Assembly (NCBI RefSeq): GCF_003674065.1
Contig: NZ_RDBE01000006.1
Span: 518,410 to 582,409, forward strand
Reading direction: 5' to 3'
Origin: Nocardioides mangrovicus
GTDB taxonomy: Bacteria > Actinomycetota > Actinomycetes > Propionibacteriales > Nocardioidaceae
Length of the DNA: 64,000 bases
Shown: in pieces, positions 47,936 to 57,370 of the stretch
Numbering within the stretch: position 1 is the first letter of the stretch
Layout of the letters: the number at the start of each line of letters is the position of its first letter
Translations under genes and position numbers: made by a program
Notes under the pieces: generated by a model
The model's database searches: none
Told to the model about the DNA's origin: nothing
The model's input: only the letters and a program-made list of their open reading frames with translations

Positions 47936-48969
47936 GCTCTCCTCCGGGAGGGGTCGCGGGCGATGAGCCAGATCAGCACCACGGCGCCCACGGCGCCGGT
48001 GATGACACCGACCGGCAGGTTGGTCTCGGGGACGGCGTAGGCGCCGATGTAGTCGCTGATCTCGACCACCACGGCGCCGACGAGCGCCGCGCCCGGCAGC
48101 GTCACCCGGTCGCGGTTGAGCCGTCGCGACAGCGGACCCGCGATCAGTCCGACGAAGGCGATCGGTCCGGTGACCGCGGTGGCCAGCGCCGTGAGCAGCA
48201 CCCCCACGAGCAGCAGTGGCATCACCCCCCGCACGGGCACCCCCAGTCCGGCCGCGCTGTCGGCACCCAGCTCGGCTGCGGCGAGCCGGGGGGCCAGTGC
48301 GGCGGTGGCCGCGACGAGCACCAGCACCTCGACGGCGAGCCGGCCCAGGCCGGGCCAGGCGGCCTGGTTCAGGCTGCCGGTGATCCACAGCAGGCCCTCC
48401 TGGGCGTCGTAGAGGCTCGCGCGGGTGAACAGGTACTGCACGACCGAGACCAGGGCCGCCGAGCAGGCGACGCCGATGAGCACCAGCCGCGCCCCCGAGC
48501 GGGGCCCGGCGAGCAGGAGGATCGCGAGGCCCGTGCCGAGCGCGCCGACCACAGCCCACACGGCCAGCCAGCCGCCCGTCACGCCGAACAGGACGATGGC
48601 GGCGACCGCCGCCGCACTCGCCCCGGCGCCGATGCCGATGATGTCGGGACTGGCCAGCGGGTTGCGCAGCACCGTCTGGAACAGGGCGCCCCCCAGCCCG
48701 AAGGCGGCGCCAGCGAGCACCGCGCCCACCGCCCGGGGCAGCTTGGAGTCCAAGACGACGAAGGAGGTGCCGGGCAGGTTCTCACCGGAGAGCACGCGGA
48801 CGAGGTCGGGCACGGTGACCAGGTAGTCGCCGAGCAGCACCCGGGCGGCGAAGGCCGCCAGCAACACGACGGTGAGCACCGCCACGATCAGCCGGCCGCG
48901 GCGAGCCGTCCGGCGCCGGACCAGCCGGACGCGCGCCACTGCCTCGGCGCTGGTCGTCGTGGCGCTCAC
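47932..48969 (-). CDS. fecD: Iron-siderophore ABC permease (second subunit)
   Basis: A 345-residue BtuC/FecCD permease of about ten helices. Conserved GAAFGLGGALFQTVLRNPLASPDIIGIGAGA at residues near 90-120 and ATAVTGPIAFVGLIAGPLSRRL coupling segment contact the ATPase. GTG 48969 overlaps the first permease (GTGA), and its stop overlaps the fused ATPase (ATGA). It forms the heterodimeric channel with the upstream permease. Confidence 0.93.
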   Translation of the reverse strand: MSATTTSAEAVARVRLVRRRTARRGRLIVAVLTVVLLAAFAARVLLGDYLVTVPDLVRVLSGENLPGTSFVVLDSKLPRAVGAVLAGAAFGLGGALFQTVLRNPLASPDIIGIGAGASAAAVAAIVLFGVTGGWLAVWAVVGALGTGLAILLLAGPRSGARLVLIGVACSAALVSVVQYLFTRASLYDAQEGLLWITGSLNQAAWPGLGRLAVEVLVLVAATAALAPRLAAAELGADSAAGLGVPVRGVMPLLLVGVLLTALATAVTGPIAFVGLIAGPLSRRLNRDRVTLPGAALVGAVVVEISDYIGAYAVPETNLPVGVITGAVGAVVLIWLIARDPSRRRA

Positions 48970-49973
48970 AGGGCCACCTCTCGACCGCGGCGCACGACCC
49001 AGACGAACACCGGGACGCCCACCAGGGCGGTCATCACGCCGACCTGCACCTCCGTGGGCGGCGCGAGCACCCGGCCCAGCGTGTCGGCCAGCAGGACCAG
49101 CGCCGCGCCCCCCAGCAGGCTCGCGGGCAGCAGCACGGTGTAGTCGACGACGCCGAGCATTCGCAGTCCGTGCGGCACCATCAGGCCCACGAAGGCGATC
49201 GGACCGGCCAGCGCGGTGGCGGCGCCGCACAGCAGCACCACCCCCAGGCCGACCAGCAGCCGGTCGCGCACCAGCGAGCCGCCCAGGCCGCGCGCGGCGT
49301 CGTCGCCGATCGCCAGCGCGTTCAGCGTGCGCGCGCGGCCGAGCAGGACCAGCGCCCCGATGACGAGCAGCGGCAGCACTGCGACCACCGAGCCCCAGCT
49401 GCGGCCACCGACGGAGCCGACGGACCAGTACCGGAAGACGTCCATGGTCTCGCTGTCGGAGAGCAGGACGGTGGTCATGACGCTGGTCAGCACCGCCGTG
49501 GTGGCGGCCCCGGCGAGCACCAGCGCCGCCGGCGTGGCGCCCTGCCGGCCCGCCGTGGCCAGCAGCTGCACCAGGACGGCCGCCGCCGCTGCCCCGAGCA
49601 GCGCGGCGACGACGAAGGAGGATCGCGAACCGAGCCCGAACCAGCTGATGCCGATCACCACGGCGGTGGCGGCGCCGGCGTTGATGCCGAGCAGGCCGGG
49701 ATCGGCCAGCGGGTTGCGCGAGAGCCCCTGCAGACCGGCCCCGGCCAGCGCGAGCGCCGCCCCGACCAGCGCGGCGACGACGGTGCGGACCACCCGCGCG
49801 TCGACGATGGGGTGCACCGGATCACTGGCGGTGAGCAGCGCGTGCACGACGTCGCCGACGGGGACCATCCGCGAGCCCACGCAGATCGAGAGCACCACGG
49901 CCGCCGCGAGGGCGACCGTGGTGCTGGTCAGGGCCCGGCCCACGACAGGCCGGCCCACGACGGGCAGGGACAC
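48966..49973 (-). CDS. fecC: Iron-siderophore ABC permease (first subunit)
   Basis: A 335-residue FecCD permease with about ten helices. It carries GAALALAGAGLQGLSRNPLADPGLLGINAGA and ATALAGPIAFVGLMVPHGLRML, both standard for siderophore importers. GTG 49973 lies 5 nt after the stop of the binding-protein gene. The order binding protein, permease, permease, ATPase-SIP suggests one iron-regulated mRNA. Confidence 0.93.
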   Translation of the reverse strand: MSLPVVGRPVVGRALTSTTVALAAAVVLSICVGSRMVPVGDVVHALLTASDPVHPIVDARVVRTVVAALVGAALALAGAGLQGLSRNPLADPGLLGINAGAATAVVIGISWFGLGSRSSFVVAALLGAAAAAVLVQLLATAGRQGATPAALVLAGAATTAVLTSVMTTVLLSDSETMDVFRYWSVGSVGGRSWGSVVAVLPLLVIGALVLLGRARTLNALAIGDDAARGLGGSLVRDRLLVGLGVVLLCGAATALAGPIAFVGLMVPHGLRMLGVVDYTVLLPASLLGGAALVLLADTLGRVLAPPTEVQVGVMTALVGVPVFVWVVRRGREVAL

Positions 49974-49978
49974 GACCG

Positions 49979-51031
49979 CTAGCCCTGGGCCTTCTTCGCC
50001 GCGGCGGCGAGGTCGGGGCCGATGGTCTTGAGGAAGTACGGCATGGCCAGCGGCGTGGGCAGCGACATCGACAGCGAGTCGCCCCGGTCGGCCAGCCACA
50101 CGGTCGCCCCGGACTTGATGGCCGGGATCTGCGACCACAGCTTGTCGGCCAGCACCTTCTTCTCGGTGCCCTTGGGGTCGTCGTAGCTGACGAGCACCCC
50201 GGCGTCGACGGAGGAGGCGCGCTCGGAGGAGATGCTCTCGTAGAACGACGAGGAGCCCTTGCTCAGCTTCTCCACCACAGACGGGGTCGAGAAGCCCAGC
50301 TGGTTCAGCATCTGCGGACGCAGGTCGCGCGTGGTGTAGAAGCCGATCTGCGAGGTGTCCTTGACGTCGAAGTAGGGCATCGCCGCCGAGGTCTCCGAGA
50401 GGGCCGGGTTGGCCTCCTTGAAGGCGTCGATCTCCGCCTCCGCGGTGGCCACGAGCTTCTTCGCCGCGGCGGGCCGTCCCAGCGCCTGGCCCACCATCTC
50501 GGTCTGGGTCTGCCATGGCGTGCCGAAGGCGGCGCCCTTCCAGGCCACGACCGGTGCGATCTTCGACAGCTTCGCGTAGTCGGCCTTGCTCACCCCCGAG
50601 CTCGTGGCGAGGATGAGGTCCGGGGAGAGCTTGGCGATGGCGTCGAAGTCGACGCCGTCGGTGTCGGCGTAGCGGGTGGGCTGGGTGCCGCCCATCTTCT
50701 CCAGAGCGGCGTCGAACCACGGCGTGGAGCCGTTGGCGTTGCCGCCGTAGGTGATCTTGGTGGCCCCGACCGGCACCACCCCCAGGGCCAGGGCGTTGTC
50801 GGCGTCGGCCCAGCCCACGGTCGCGACCCGCTGCGGCTCGCTCTTGATGGTCACCGAACCCAGCGAGTCGGTGATGGTCACCGGGAAGGCGCCCTTCTCG
50901 ACCCCGCCCGCGGCGGTGGTGCTCTTCGTGGGGCCGGCGGCGGCGGAGTCGGTGGGCCCGGAGCTGCACGCCGCGGTCGCGGCCAGCGCGAGGGCGGCGA
51001 GGACGGCGGCGGAGGAACGTCGGAGTCTCAT
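49979..51031 (-). CDS. fecB: Iron-siderophore-binding lipoprotein
   Basis: A 350-residue class III substrate-binding protein. The lipobox LAATAAC at the N-terminus gives a diacylglyceryl-Cys anchor, followed by an Ala/Thr/Ser linker. The binding lobes show VATVGWADADNALALGVVPVGATK, LILATSSGVSKADYAKL and the helical backbone typical of FecB/FhuD. It captures ferric siderophore outside the membrane. ATG 51031 lies 8 nt after a TAGCCT box that overlaps the iron box, so this first gene is leaderless and should be iron-repressed. Confidence 0.93.
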   Translation of the reverse strand: MRLRRSSAAVLAALALAATAACSSGPTDSAAAGPTKSTTAAGGVEKGAFPVTITDSLGSVTIKSEPQRVATVGWADADNALALGVVPVGATKITYGGNANGSTPWFDAALEKMGGTQPTRYADTDGVDFDAIAKLSPDLILATSSGVSKADYAKLSKIAPVVAWKGAAFGTPWQTQTEMVGQALGRPAAAKKLVATAEAEIDAFKEANPALSETSAAMPYFDVKDTSQIGFYTTRDLRPQMLNQLGFSTPSVVEKLSKGSSSFYESISSERASSVDAGVLVSYDDPKGTEKKVLADKLWSQIPAIKSGATVWLADRGDSLSMSLPTPLAMPYFLKTIGPDLAAAAKKAQG

Positions 51032-51037
51032 GGCAGG

Positions 51038-51066
51038 TAAGGCTAGCCTTAGTTAGGTCAACCTCA
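51038..51066 (-). promoter_or_regulatory. IdeR/DmdR-type iron boxes over the siderophore-uptake promoter
   Basis: A perfect 14-bp palindrome TAAGGCTAGCCTTA spans 51038-51051 and contains the TAGCCT -10 box. A second near-palindrome TTAGGTCAACCTCA follows at 51053-51066. Both resemble the IdeR/DmdR1 consensus (TTAGGnTAGnCTnACCTAA). Iron-loaded repressor would block the polymerase at the start codon. Confidence 0.75.
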
Positions 51067-51115
51067 CAGACCGGGTCGAGGTTTGGACCGCCGCTCGTCG
51101 GTAACTGTCCCTCCC

Positions 51116-52786
51116 ATGTCCACGACGACCGACCAGAAGAGCGGCTCCGACGAGCAGCCGAACCTCAAGCGGCACGTGGGCGTGGTCGGGCTGCTCTTCG
51201 CCAGCGTCGGCTCGATCATCGGCTCGGGCTGGCTCTTCGGGGCGCTGAACGCCTCCCAGACCGCCGGTCCCGCCGCGATCCTCTCCTGGGCCATCGGCGG
51301 CGTGCTGATCCTGCTCATCGCGCTGACCTACGCCGAGCTGGGCACCATGTTCCCCCTCTCGGGCGGGGTCGTGCGCTTCCCGCACATGTCCTTCGGCAAC
51401 CTGGCCAGCTTCACCGGCGGCTGGATCACCTACGTCGCAGTGGCCACCACCGCACCCATCGAGGTCGAGGGCGCGCTGCAGTACGCCACCAAGTACGCCC
51501 CCTTCACCACCGAGAAGACCGTGGGCGGCGAGACCGTGCACACGCTGACCGCGCTCGGCTACGGCTCGGCCGTGGTGCTCATGGCGGTGTTCGTGCTGGT
51601 CAACTACTTCGGCGTGCGCTGGTTCGCGCGCATCAACAACGTGCTGGTGGGCTGGAAGCTGCTCATCATCGTGCTGGTCATCGCGGCCTTCCTGTTCACC
51701 GCCTTCCACTCCGCGAACTTCACCTCCCACGACTTCGCCCCCGCGGGCCTGCACGGCGTCTTCACCGCCATCGCCACCAGCGGTGTGGTGTTCTCCTACC
51801 TTGGCTTCCGGCAAGGCATCGAGCTGGCCGGCGAGACCGACAACCCGCGCCGCAACGTGCCCATCGCCGTCATCGGATCCGTCGTGCTCACGGGCGTGAT
51901 CTACGTGCTGCTGCAGGTCGCCTTCATCGGCGCGCTGCGTCCCGGCGACCTCGACCACGGCTGGGCCAACCTGTCCTTCGAGAACGACTTCGGCCCACTC
52001 GCCGCCGTCGCGACCATCCTCGGGCTGAGCTGGCTGGCCGCCCTGCTCTACCTCGACGCGATCATCTCCCCCGGCGACACCGGCCTGATCTACACCACGA
52101 TCACCTCGCGGATCTCCTTCGCCATGGCCCGCAACGGCAACGCCCCGCAGGCGCTGGCCCGCACCAGCCGCAACGGCTCGCCGATGATCGGGCTCGGGCT
52201 GGCGTTCGTGCTGGGGCTGATCGTCTTCCTGCCCTTCCCCAGCTGGCAGCAGCTGGTCGGCTTCATCAGCTCGGCCACCGTGCTCTCCTTCGCCAACGGC
52301 CCGCTGGTGATGGCCTCGCTGCGGCGCCAGGTGCCCGACCACGAGCGGCCGTTCCGGCTGCCCGGCGGCCACGTGATCCCGCTGCTGGCCTTCTGGGGCG
52401 CCAACCTCGTCGTCTACTGGTCGGGCTGGACCGTGGTCTGGAAGCTGATGGTCGCCATCCTCATCGGCTTCGTGCTGCTCGGGGTCTTCATGGCCACCGG
52501 CGGCCTGCGCGGCAAGTCCCTCGACGTGCGCTCGGGCATCTGGGTGTTGCCCTGGCTGCTCGGTCTCACCGTCATCTCGTGGGTCGGCAACTACCCCGAG
52601 CCCGCCGCCGGCAACCTCAACGCCTTGAACTTCGAGCTCTCGGCCGGGCTGCTCCTGGTGCTCTCGGTGGTGATCTACGCGATGGCGTACGCCATGCGCC
52701 TGCCCGACGACCAGGCCCGCGCCTACATCGACGAGACCACCCACGAGGCAGCCCTCGAGGACGACGAGCTCGGCGCGGCCCACTAG
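51116..52786 (+). CDS. APC-family amino acid/polyamine permease
   Basis: A 556-residue membrane protein with about 12-14 helices. The first helix [18 protein letters not shown] carries the APC GSGI/GS motif; [19 protein letters not shown] follows. The C-terminal tail is acidic and cytoplasmic. Substrate probably an amino acid; it may be aspartate-type given its extended length, but this is not proven. ATG 51116 lies 8 nt after TAACTG (51102-51107). It is divergent from the iron operon but has its own promoter distal to the iron boxes. Confidence 0.88.
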   Translation: MSTTTDQKSGSDEQPNLKRHVGVVGLLFASVGSIIGSGWLFGALNASQTAGPAAILSWAIGGVLILLIALTYAELGTMFPLSGGVVRFPHMSFGNLASFTGGWITYVAVATTAPIEVEGALQYATKYAPFTTEKTVGGETVHTLTALGYGSAVVLMAVFVLVNYFGVRWFARINNVLVGWKLLIIVLVIAAFLFTAFHSANFTSHDFAPAGLHGVFTAIATSGVVFSYLGFRQGIELAGETDNPRRNVPIAVIGSVVLTGVIYVLLQVAFIGALRPGDLDHGWANLSFENDFGPLAAVATILGLSWLAALLYLDAIISPGDTGLIYTTITSRISFAMARNGNAPQALARTSRNGSPMIGLGLAFVLGLIVFLPFPSWQQLVGFISSATVLSFANGPLVMASLRRQVPDHERPFRLPGGHVIPLLAFWGANLVVYWSGWTVVWKLMVAILIGFVLLGVFMATGGLRGKSLDVRSGIWVLPWLLGLTVISWVGNYPEPAAGNLNALNFELSAGLLLVLSVVIYAMAYAMRLPDDQARAYIDETTHEAALEDDELGAAH

Positions 52787-52796
52787 GGTCCCGCGA

Positions 52797-53591
52797 GTGG
52801 CGACCTACACCGAGGAGGCGCAGCGGGCCGCGGCCACGCTGCGAGAGCTGACCGGCGTCGAGCGGCACGACGTCGCGCTGGTGATGGGCAGCGGCTGGCT
52901 GCCCGCCGTCGACGCCCTGGGCGAGGCGACGGCCGAGATCAGCACCACCGACCTGCCCGGGTTCGCGCCCCCGGCCGTGGAGGGGCACGCCGGGAAGATC
53001 CGGTCGGTCAGGTCGGGGTCGCGCAACCTGCTGGTCTTCTTGGGGCGCACCCACTTCTACGAGGACCTCGGCGTGCGCGCGGTGTGCCACGGCGTCCGCA
53101 CCGCCGCCCAGGCGGGCTGCTCCAGCATCGTCCTCACCAACGGCTGCGGGGGGCTCGACCCGTCGTGGTCGCCCGGCACGCCGGTGCTCATCAGCGACCA
53201 CATCAACCTCACCGCGGCCTCCCCGATCGAGGGCGCCCACTTCGTCGACCTCACGGATCTCTACAGCCCGCGCCTGCGCGAGCTGTGCCGCTCGGTGGAT
53301 CCCTCGCTGGCCGAGGGCGTCTACGTCCAGTTCCGCGGCCCCCACTACGAGACGCCGGCGGAGGTCCGCATGGCCGGCGTCATGGGCGGCTCGCTGGTGG
53401 GCATGTCGACCTCGCTGGAGGCCATCGCCGCCCGCGAGGCGGGCATGGAGGTGCTCGGCATCTCGCTGGTCACCAACCTCGCCGCCGGCATCTCCGACGC
53501 GCCGCTGGACCACGAGGAGGTCCTCGCCGCCGGGAAGGCCGCCGCCGGACGGATGGGCGACCTGCTGGCCGAGGTCGTGCCGCGGATCTGA
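52797..53591 (+). CDS. punA: Trimeric purine-nucleoside phosphorylase
   Basis: A 264-residue PNP that phosphorolyses purine (deoxy)nucleosides to base and ribose-1-phosphate. It has [13 protein letters not shown] phosphate loop, [36 protein letters not shown] with the base-binding Glu, and [12 protein letters not shown] with the purine-specific Asn. GTG 52797 lies 7 nt after TAGGGT (52784-52789), leaderless. Its last 247 bp lie opposite the open C-terminal tail of the convergent EamA gene. Its place before pmmB matches mycobacterial deoD-pmmB. Confidence 0.95.
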   Translation: MATYTEEAQRAAATLRELTGVERHDVALVMGSGWLPAVDALGEATAEISTTDLPGFAPPAVEGHAGKIRSVRSGSRNLLVFLGRTHFYEDLGVRAVCHGVRTAAQAGCSSIVLTNGCGGLDPSWSPGTPVLISDHINLTAASPIEGAHFVDLTDLYSPRLRELCRSVDPSLAEGVYVQFRGPHYETPAEVRMAGVMGGSLVGMSTSLEAIAAREAGMEVLGISLVTNLAAGISDAPLDHEEVLAAGKAAAGRMGDLLAEVVPRI

Positions 53592-54433
53592 GCCCCCAGG
53601 ACGACGCCGGCGAGGACGAGCATCAGCCCGGCCAGCTGCCCGGTCGCGAGGGACTCTCCGGCCAGGAGCACGCCCAGCAGCGTCCCGGTGAGCGGGTTGA
53701 GCAGACCGACGACGCCAGCCACCGCGGGCGCCACGCGCGAGAGCCCGCTGAACCAGGCCACGTAGGCCAGGGCGGTGGCCGGCACCGCGACGTAGCCGAA
53801 GCCGAGGGCCGAGGTGGCCGTGACCGCAGGCGGGGCGCCCTCCACGAGCACGGCGAGCGGCAGCAGCACCACCGAGCCGGCGAGAAGCTGCCAGGCCGTC
53901 ATCGTCAGCGGCCCGGGCGCGTCGTAGCGCTTCCAGCGCACGCCCAGGACGAAGCCGACCGAGGTCGAGAGCATGGCGCCGAGCGAGGCCGCGACGCCCC
54001 ACGGGTCGACCAGCTGCACGCCCACCCCGACCATCAGCATGACGCCGACCAGTCCCACGCCCGCCCCGAACAGCAGCCGGTTGGCCGGACGCTGGCCCAG
54101 CAGCAGCCACCCCATGAGGGCCAGGCACGCCGCGGACGCCGACATCACCGTCGCGGCGACACCCGAGGGCAGCCGCTGACCCGCTACGTAGACGAGCACG
54201 AAGAAGCCGCCGACGTTGAGCGTGCCGAGCACCGCCGAGCGCCACCACCAATCCCCGCGCGGCAGCCGTCGGGCCAGCGCCAGCACGAGCAGACCGGCGG
54301 GCAGGGCGCGCAGCGTCGCCGCCCACAACGGCACGCCGGCCGGTAGCAGCTGGTGGATCACGACGTAGTTGCTCCCCCACATCACCGGTGCGAAGGCGGT
54401 GACCGCGAGACTCTTGAGGCGGTTCTCTTCCAT
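53345..54433 (-). CDS. EamA/DMT-family efflux transporter with antisense tail over punA
   Basis: A 362-residue protein. The first about 285 residues form ten helices in two EamA repeats ([18 protein letters not shown], ending [18 protein letters not shown]). The expected stop is missing, and the frame continues about 78 residues of Ser/Ala/Met-rich sequence opposite punA. ATG 54433 lies inside a perfect palindrome; the upstream frame to 54487 would cross the operator region. It is divergent from a MarR gene and is the probable efflux target that MarR regulates. Confidence 0.85.
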   Translation of the reverse strand: MEENRLKSLAVTAFAPVMWGSNYVVIHQLLPAGVPLWAATLRALPAGLLVLALARRLPRGDWWWRSAVLGTLNVGGFFVLVYVAGQRLPSGVAATVMSASAACLALMGWLLLGQRPANRLLFGAGVGLVGVMLMVGVGVQLVDPWGVAASLGAMLSTSVGFVLGVRWKRYDAPGPLTMTAWQLLAGSVVLLPLAVLVEGAPPAVTATSALGFGYVAVPATALAYVAWFSGLSRVAPAVAGVVGLLNPLTGTLLGVLLAGESLATGQLAGLMLVLAGVVLGAQIRGTTSASRSPIRPAAAFPAARTSSWSSGASEMPAARLVTSEMPSTSMPASRAAMASSEVDMPTSEPPMTPAMRTSAGVS

Positions 54434-54472
54434 GGAAGATACTTTACCTTCCATGGCAGGTAAACTCCACAC
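54426..54472. promoter_or_regulatory. Twin MarR operators between EamA and MarR genes
   Basis: Perfect palindrome TCTTCCATGGAAGA at 54426-54439 covers the EamA start codon. A 22-bp near-perfect palindrome (TTTACC...GGTAAA, 54443-54464, one mismatched pair) lies next to it. Centres are 21 bp apart, two helical turns. TAAACT (54461-54466) 6 nt before GTG 54473 is the marR -10 box and overlaps the second palindrome, so a bound MarR dimer would shut both genes. Confidence 0.75.
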
Positions 54473-54967
54473 GTGAGTGCCGACCACGTCGACCGGATCC
54501 GCGAGGAATGGGCCCGCGAGCGGCCCGAGATCGACACCTCACCGATGTCCGTGATCGGCCGGCTGCATCGCGTGGGCCTCGCCCTCACTCGGCGGATCGA
54601 AGAGCTCTACGCCGAGTCCGGGCTGAGCGAGCCGGAGTTCGACCTGATGGCCACCCTGCGTCGCAGCGGTCCCCCGTACGAGCGAGCCGCCGGCGAACTG
54701 GCCGAGCACACCATGGTCACCACCGGCGGACTGACCAAGCGGGTGGACCGCCTGGTCGCGCGTGGTCTGCTGGAGCGCACCACCGGTACCGACGACGCAC
54801 GCCGCCGCATGGTGCGTCTCACCCCGTCCGGGTTCGGCGTCATCGACCGCGCCTACGCCGCACACATGGCCAACGAGCGGTACCTGGTCGACCTGCTCAG
54901 CCCTACCGATGCCTCACGGCTCGAGGCGATCCTGCGACGCTGGCAGTCCGCGCTGGCGACCGACTAG
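54473..54967 (+). CDS. MarR-family regulator
   Basis: A 164-residue winged-helix protein: helical dimer arm at both ends, recognition region AAGELAEHTMVTTGGLTKRVDRLVARGLLERTTG, and wing DDARRRMVRLTPSGF. No conserved Cys, so it probably senses a small ligand rather than oxidants. GTG 54473 with the TAAACT box 6 nt upstream gives a leaderless mRNA. Autoregulation and control of the divergent transporter are inferred from the shared palindromes. Confidence 0.9.
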   Translation: MSADHVDRIREEWARERPEIDTSPMSVIGRLHRVGLALTRRIEELYAESGLSEPEFDLMATLRRSGPPYERAAGELAEHTMVTTGGLTKRVDRLVARGLLERTTGTDDARRRMVRLTPSGFGVIDRAYAAHMANERYLVDLLSPTDASRLEAILRRWQSALATD

Positions 54968-55011
54968 GCCTGTCGTAGGCCGGCACCGTGCGCATCGTTG
55001 CGCGGGCGTCG

Positions 55012-55057
55012 GACGTCATACGTCGTGGCTGCCCGAGCGAGAAGTTCGTATGACGTC
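55012..55057. repeat. Palindromic repeat unit 1
   Basis: GACGTCATAC (55012-55021) and its exact inverse GTATGACGTC (55048-55057) flank a 26-nt interior that begins GTCGTGGCTGCCC. The first 23 bp are identical to unit 2, 63 bp downstream. It lies in the 233-bp gap between the MarR and aldo/keto reductase genes. Confidence 0.85.
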
Positions 55058-55074
55058 CCGGACGCGCCGGCCAC

Positions 55075-55120
55075 GACGTCATACGTCGTGGCTGCCCTGG
55101 CGACCACCAGGTATGACGTC
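55075..55120. repeat. Palindromic repeat unit 2
   Basis: The second copy has the same 10-bp arms GACGTCATAC (55075-55084) and GTATGACGTC (55111-55120), the same GTCGTGGCTGCCC half-loop and a diverged second half of the loop. Two copies in direct orientation with perfect arms look like a REP/MITE-type element, not a single terminator. Confidence 0.85.
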
Positions 55121-55200
55121 AGCGATCCTCCCGCCCGCACGGACCCACCCGCAGCGGACCCACCCCCGGCGCCGCTTGACCACCGGTGTTGGCTGAACCC

Positions 55201-56184
<984 letters not shown>

Positions 56185-56239
56185 GGAAGCACGCACCGGA
56201 CTGCGGAGGTTGGGGAGGTGCGCCAGCACCGTCTCGAAA

Positions 56240-56253
56240 CCGGAGCTCTCCGG
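56240..56253. terminator. Short palindrome between convergent genes
   Basis: CCGGAG (56240-56245) and CTCCGG (56248-56253) form a small perfect hairpin between the convergent aldo/keto reductase and 2'-5' RNA ligase-like genes. Possible bidirectional terminator. Confidence 0.35.
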
Positions 56254-56258
56254 CGCGC

Positions 56259-56780
56259 TCAGGCGAGGTCGAAGCGCGCCACGGTCTCCCACTGCCCGCC
56301 GTCGAAGCCGATCAGCCGGACCTCCGCGATGCTCGTGACCACCGGTAGGCGGGGCAGGACCACGCGCTCGGCGGCGTCGAGGACCTCGTCGTCGCCCTCG
56401 GCGACCGTCAGGTGCGGTACGACGTCGTCGTAGACGCCCTCGTACGGCGGGCACTGCGGCCAGCGGTGGGCGACCTCACCGGTGAGCGCGCGGAACGGTA
56501 CGTCGGGATCGGGGTCGAGCCAGAGCACGCCTGGGAACCGCCCCGCCGCGCGGAACGCGACCTCGAAGCGCCCGTGGCCGCGCACCAGGCGTGCCAGCTC
56601 GTCGAGGACCTGGTCGTCGACCTCGGCCAGCTCCAGGAAGGGGAAGAGCACCGTGACGTGGGCGGGCACGCCGAGCTGCGTCGAGGAGTCGTGCGCGGCG
56701 CGCTGGTCGCCGACCGCGGCCTCGGCCGCCGGCACCGGCGCGATGAGCCCGGTCTGGCCGGCCCGGAAGGCGGCGCTCAC
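56259..56780 (-). CDS. 2'-5' RNA ligase-like (2H phosphoesterase) protein
   Basis: A 173-residue LigT-fold protein with the two HxT motifs that define 2H phosphoesterases: HVTVLFPF in the first half and HLTVAEG in the second. It may act on cyclic phosphates or 2',5' linkages; substrate unknown. GTG 56780 overlaps the LOG stop (GTGA), so it is co-translated with a nucleotide phosphoribohydrolase, suggesting a linked role in nucleotide turnover. Confidence 0.88.
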   Translation of the reverse strand: MSAAFRAGQTGLIAPVPAAEAAVGDQRAAHDSSTQLGVPAHVTVLFPFLELAEVDDQVLDELARLVRGHGRFEVAFRAAGRFPGVLWLDPDPDVPFRALTGEVAHRWPQCPPYEGVYDDVVPHLTVAEGDDEVLDAAERVVLPRLPVVTSIAEVRLIGFDGGQWETVARFDLA

Positions 56781-57343
56781 TGCCACTTCTCGTGGTGCGG
56801 GGGCAGCCACGTGGCGAAGGCGTCGAGCAGGGCGTCCGGGTCGTCGCGGAGCAGCATGGCGTCGGCGTGCTCGCGGGGCAGGAAGCCGGCGTCGACGGCG
56901 GTGTCGAGGAAGGCGACGAGCGGGCGCCAGTAGCCCTCGACGTCGAGCAGGCCGATCGGCTTGCTGTGCAGGCCCAGCTGCAGCCAGGTGAACGTCTCGA
57001 AGAGCTCGTCGAGGGTGCCGGTGCCGCCGGGGAGGGCGACGAAGGCGTCGGCGACCTCGGCCATGAGCTGCTTGCGCTCGTGCATCGTGTCGACGACGTG
57101 CAGCTCGGTGAGGCCGGTGTGGGCGAGCTCCTTGTCGCGCAGACCGGCGGGGATGACGCCGACGACGGTGCCGCCGCCGGCCAGCACGGCGTCGGCGACG
57201 ACGCCCATCAGCCCGACGTGGGCGCCGCCGTAGACCAGGCCGAGGTCGCGCTCGACGAGCGTCTCACCGAGGCGGCGCGCCGCGTCCGCGTAGGCCGGGG
57301 AGGAACCGTTCGAGGACCCGCAGTACACGCACACCGTCCGCAC
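56777..57343 (-). CDS. LOG-family nucleotide 5'-monophosphate phosphoribohydrolase
   Basis: A 188-residue TIGR00730/LOG protein. VCVYCGSSNGSSPAY at the N-terminus, LVYGGAHVGLMG, MHERKQLM and PGGTGTLDELFETFTW (catalytic Glu) are intact. LOG enzymes split nucleoside 5'-monophosphates (cytokinin ribotides or AMP) into base and ribose-5-phosphate. GTG 57343 lies 7 nt after TAAGGT (57351-57356 on the complement), leaderless. It stands back to back with the phosphomannomutase gene, 27 bp apart. Confidence 0.92.
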   Translation of the reverse strand: MRTVCVYCGSSNGSSPAYADAARRLGETLVERDLGLVYGGAHVGLMGVVADAVLAGGGTVVGVIPAGLRDKELAHTGLTELHVVDTMHERKQLMAEVADAFVALPGGTGTLDELFETFTWLQLGLHSKPIGLLDVEGYWRPLVAFLDTAVDAGFLPREHADAMLLRDDPDALLDAFATWLPPHHEKWQ

Positions 57344-57370
57344 CCGGCTGACCTTAGTAACGTCGCGCCG
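57344..57370. promoter_or_regulatory. 27-bp back-to-back leaderless promoters of LOG and phosphomannomutase
   Basis: On the minus strand TAAGGT (57351-57356) is 7 nt from GTG 57343. On the plus strand TAACGT (57358-57363) is 7 nt from GTG 57371. The two -10 boxes are adjacent, so simultaneous polymerase binding should be mutually exclusive. Confidence 0.65.

Noticed and set aside
47936-48559. Extension of the ATPase-SIP frame upstream of 47935
   Set aside because: The region is the permease gene in another frame; ATG 47935 has a strong ribosome-binding site.
55012-55120. CRISPR array
   Set aside because: Only two units with palindromic arms and a shared loop, no regular short spacers and no cas genes.
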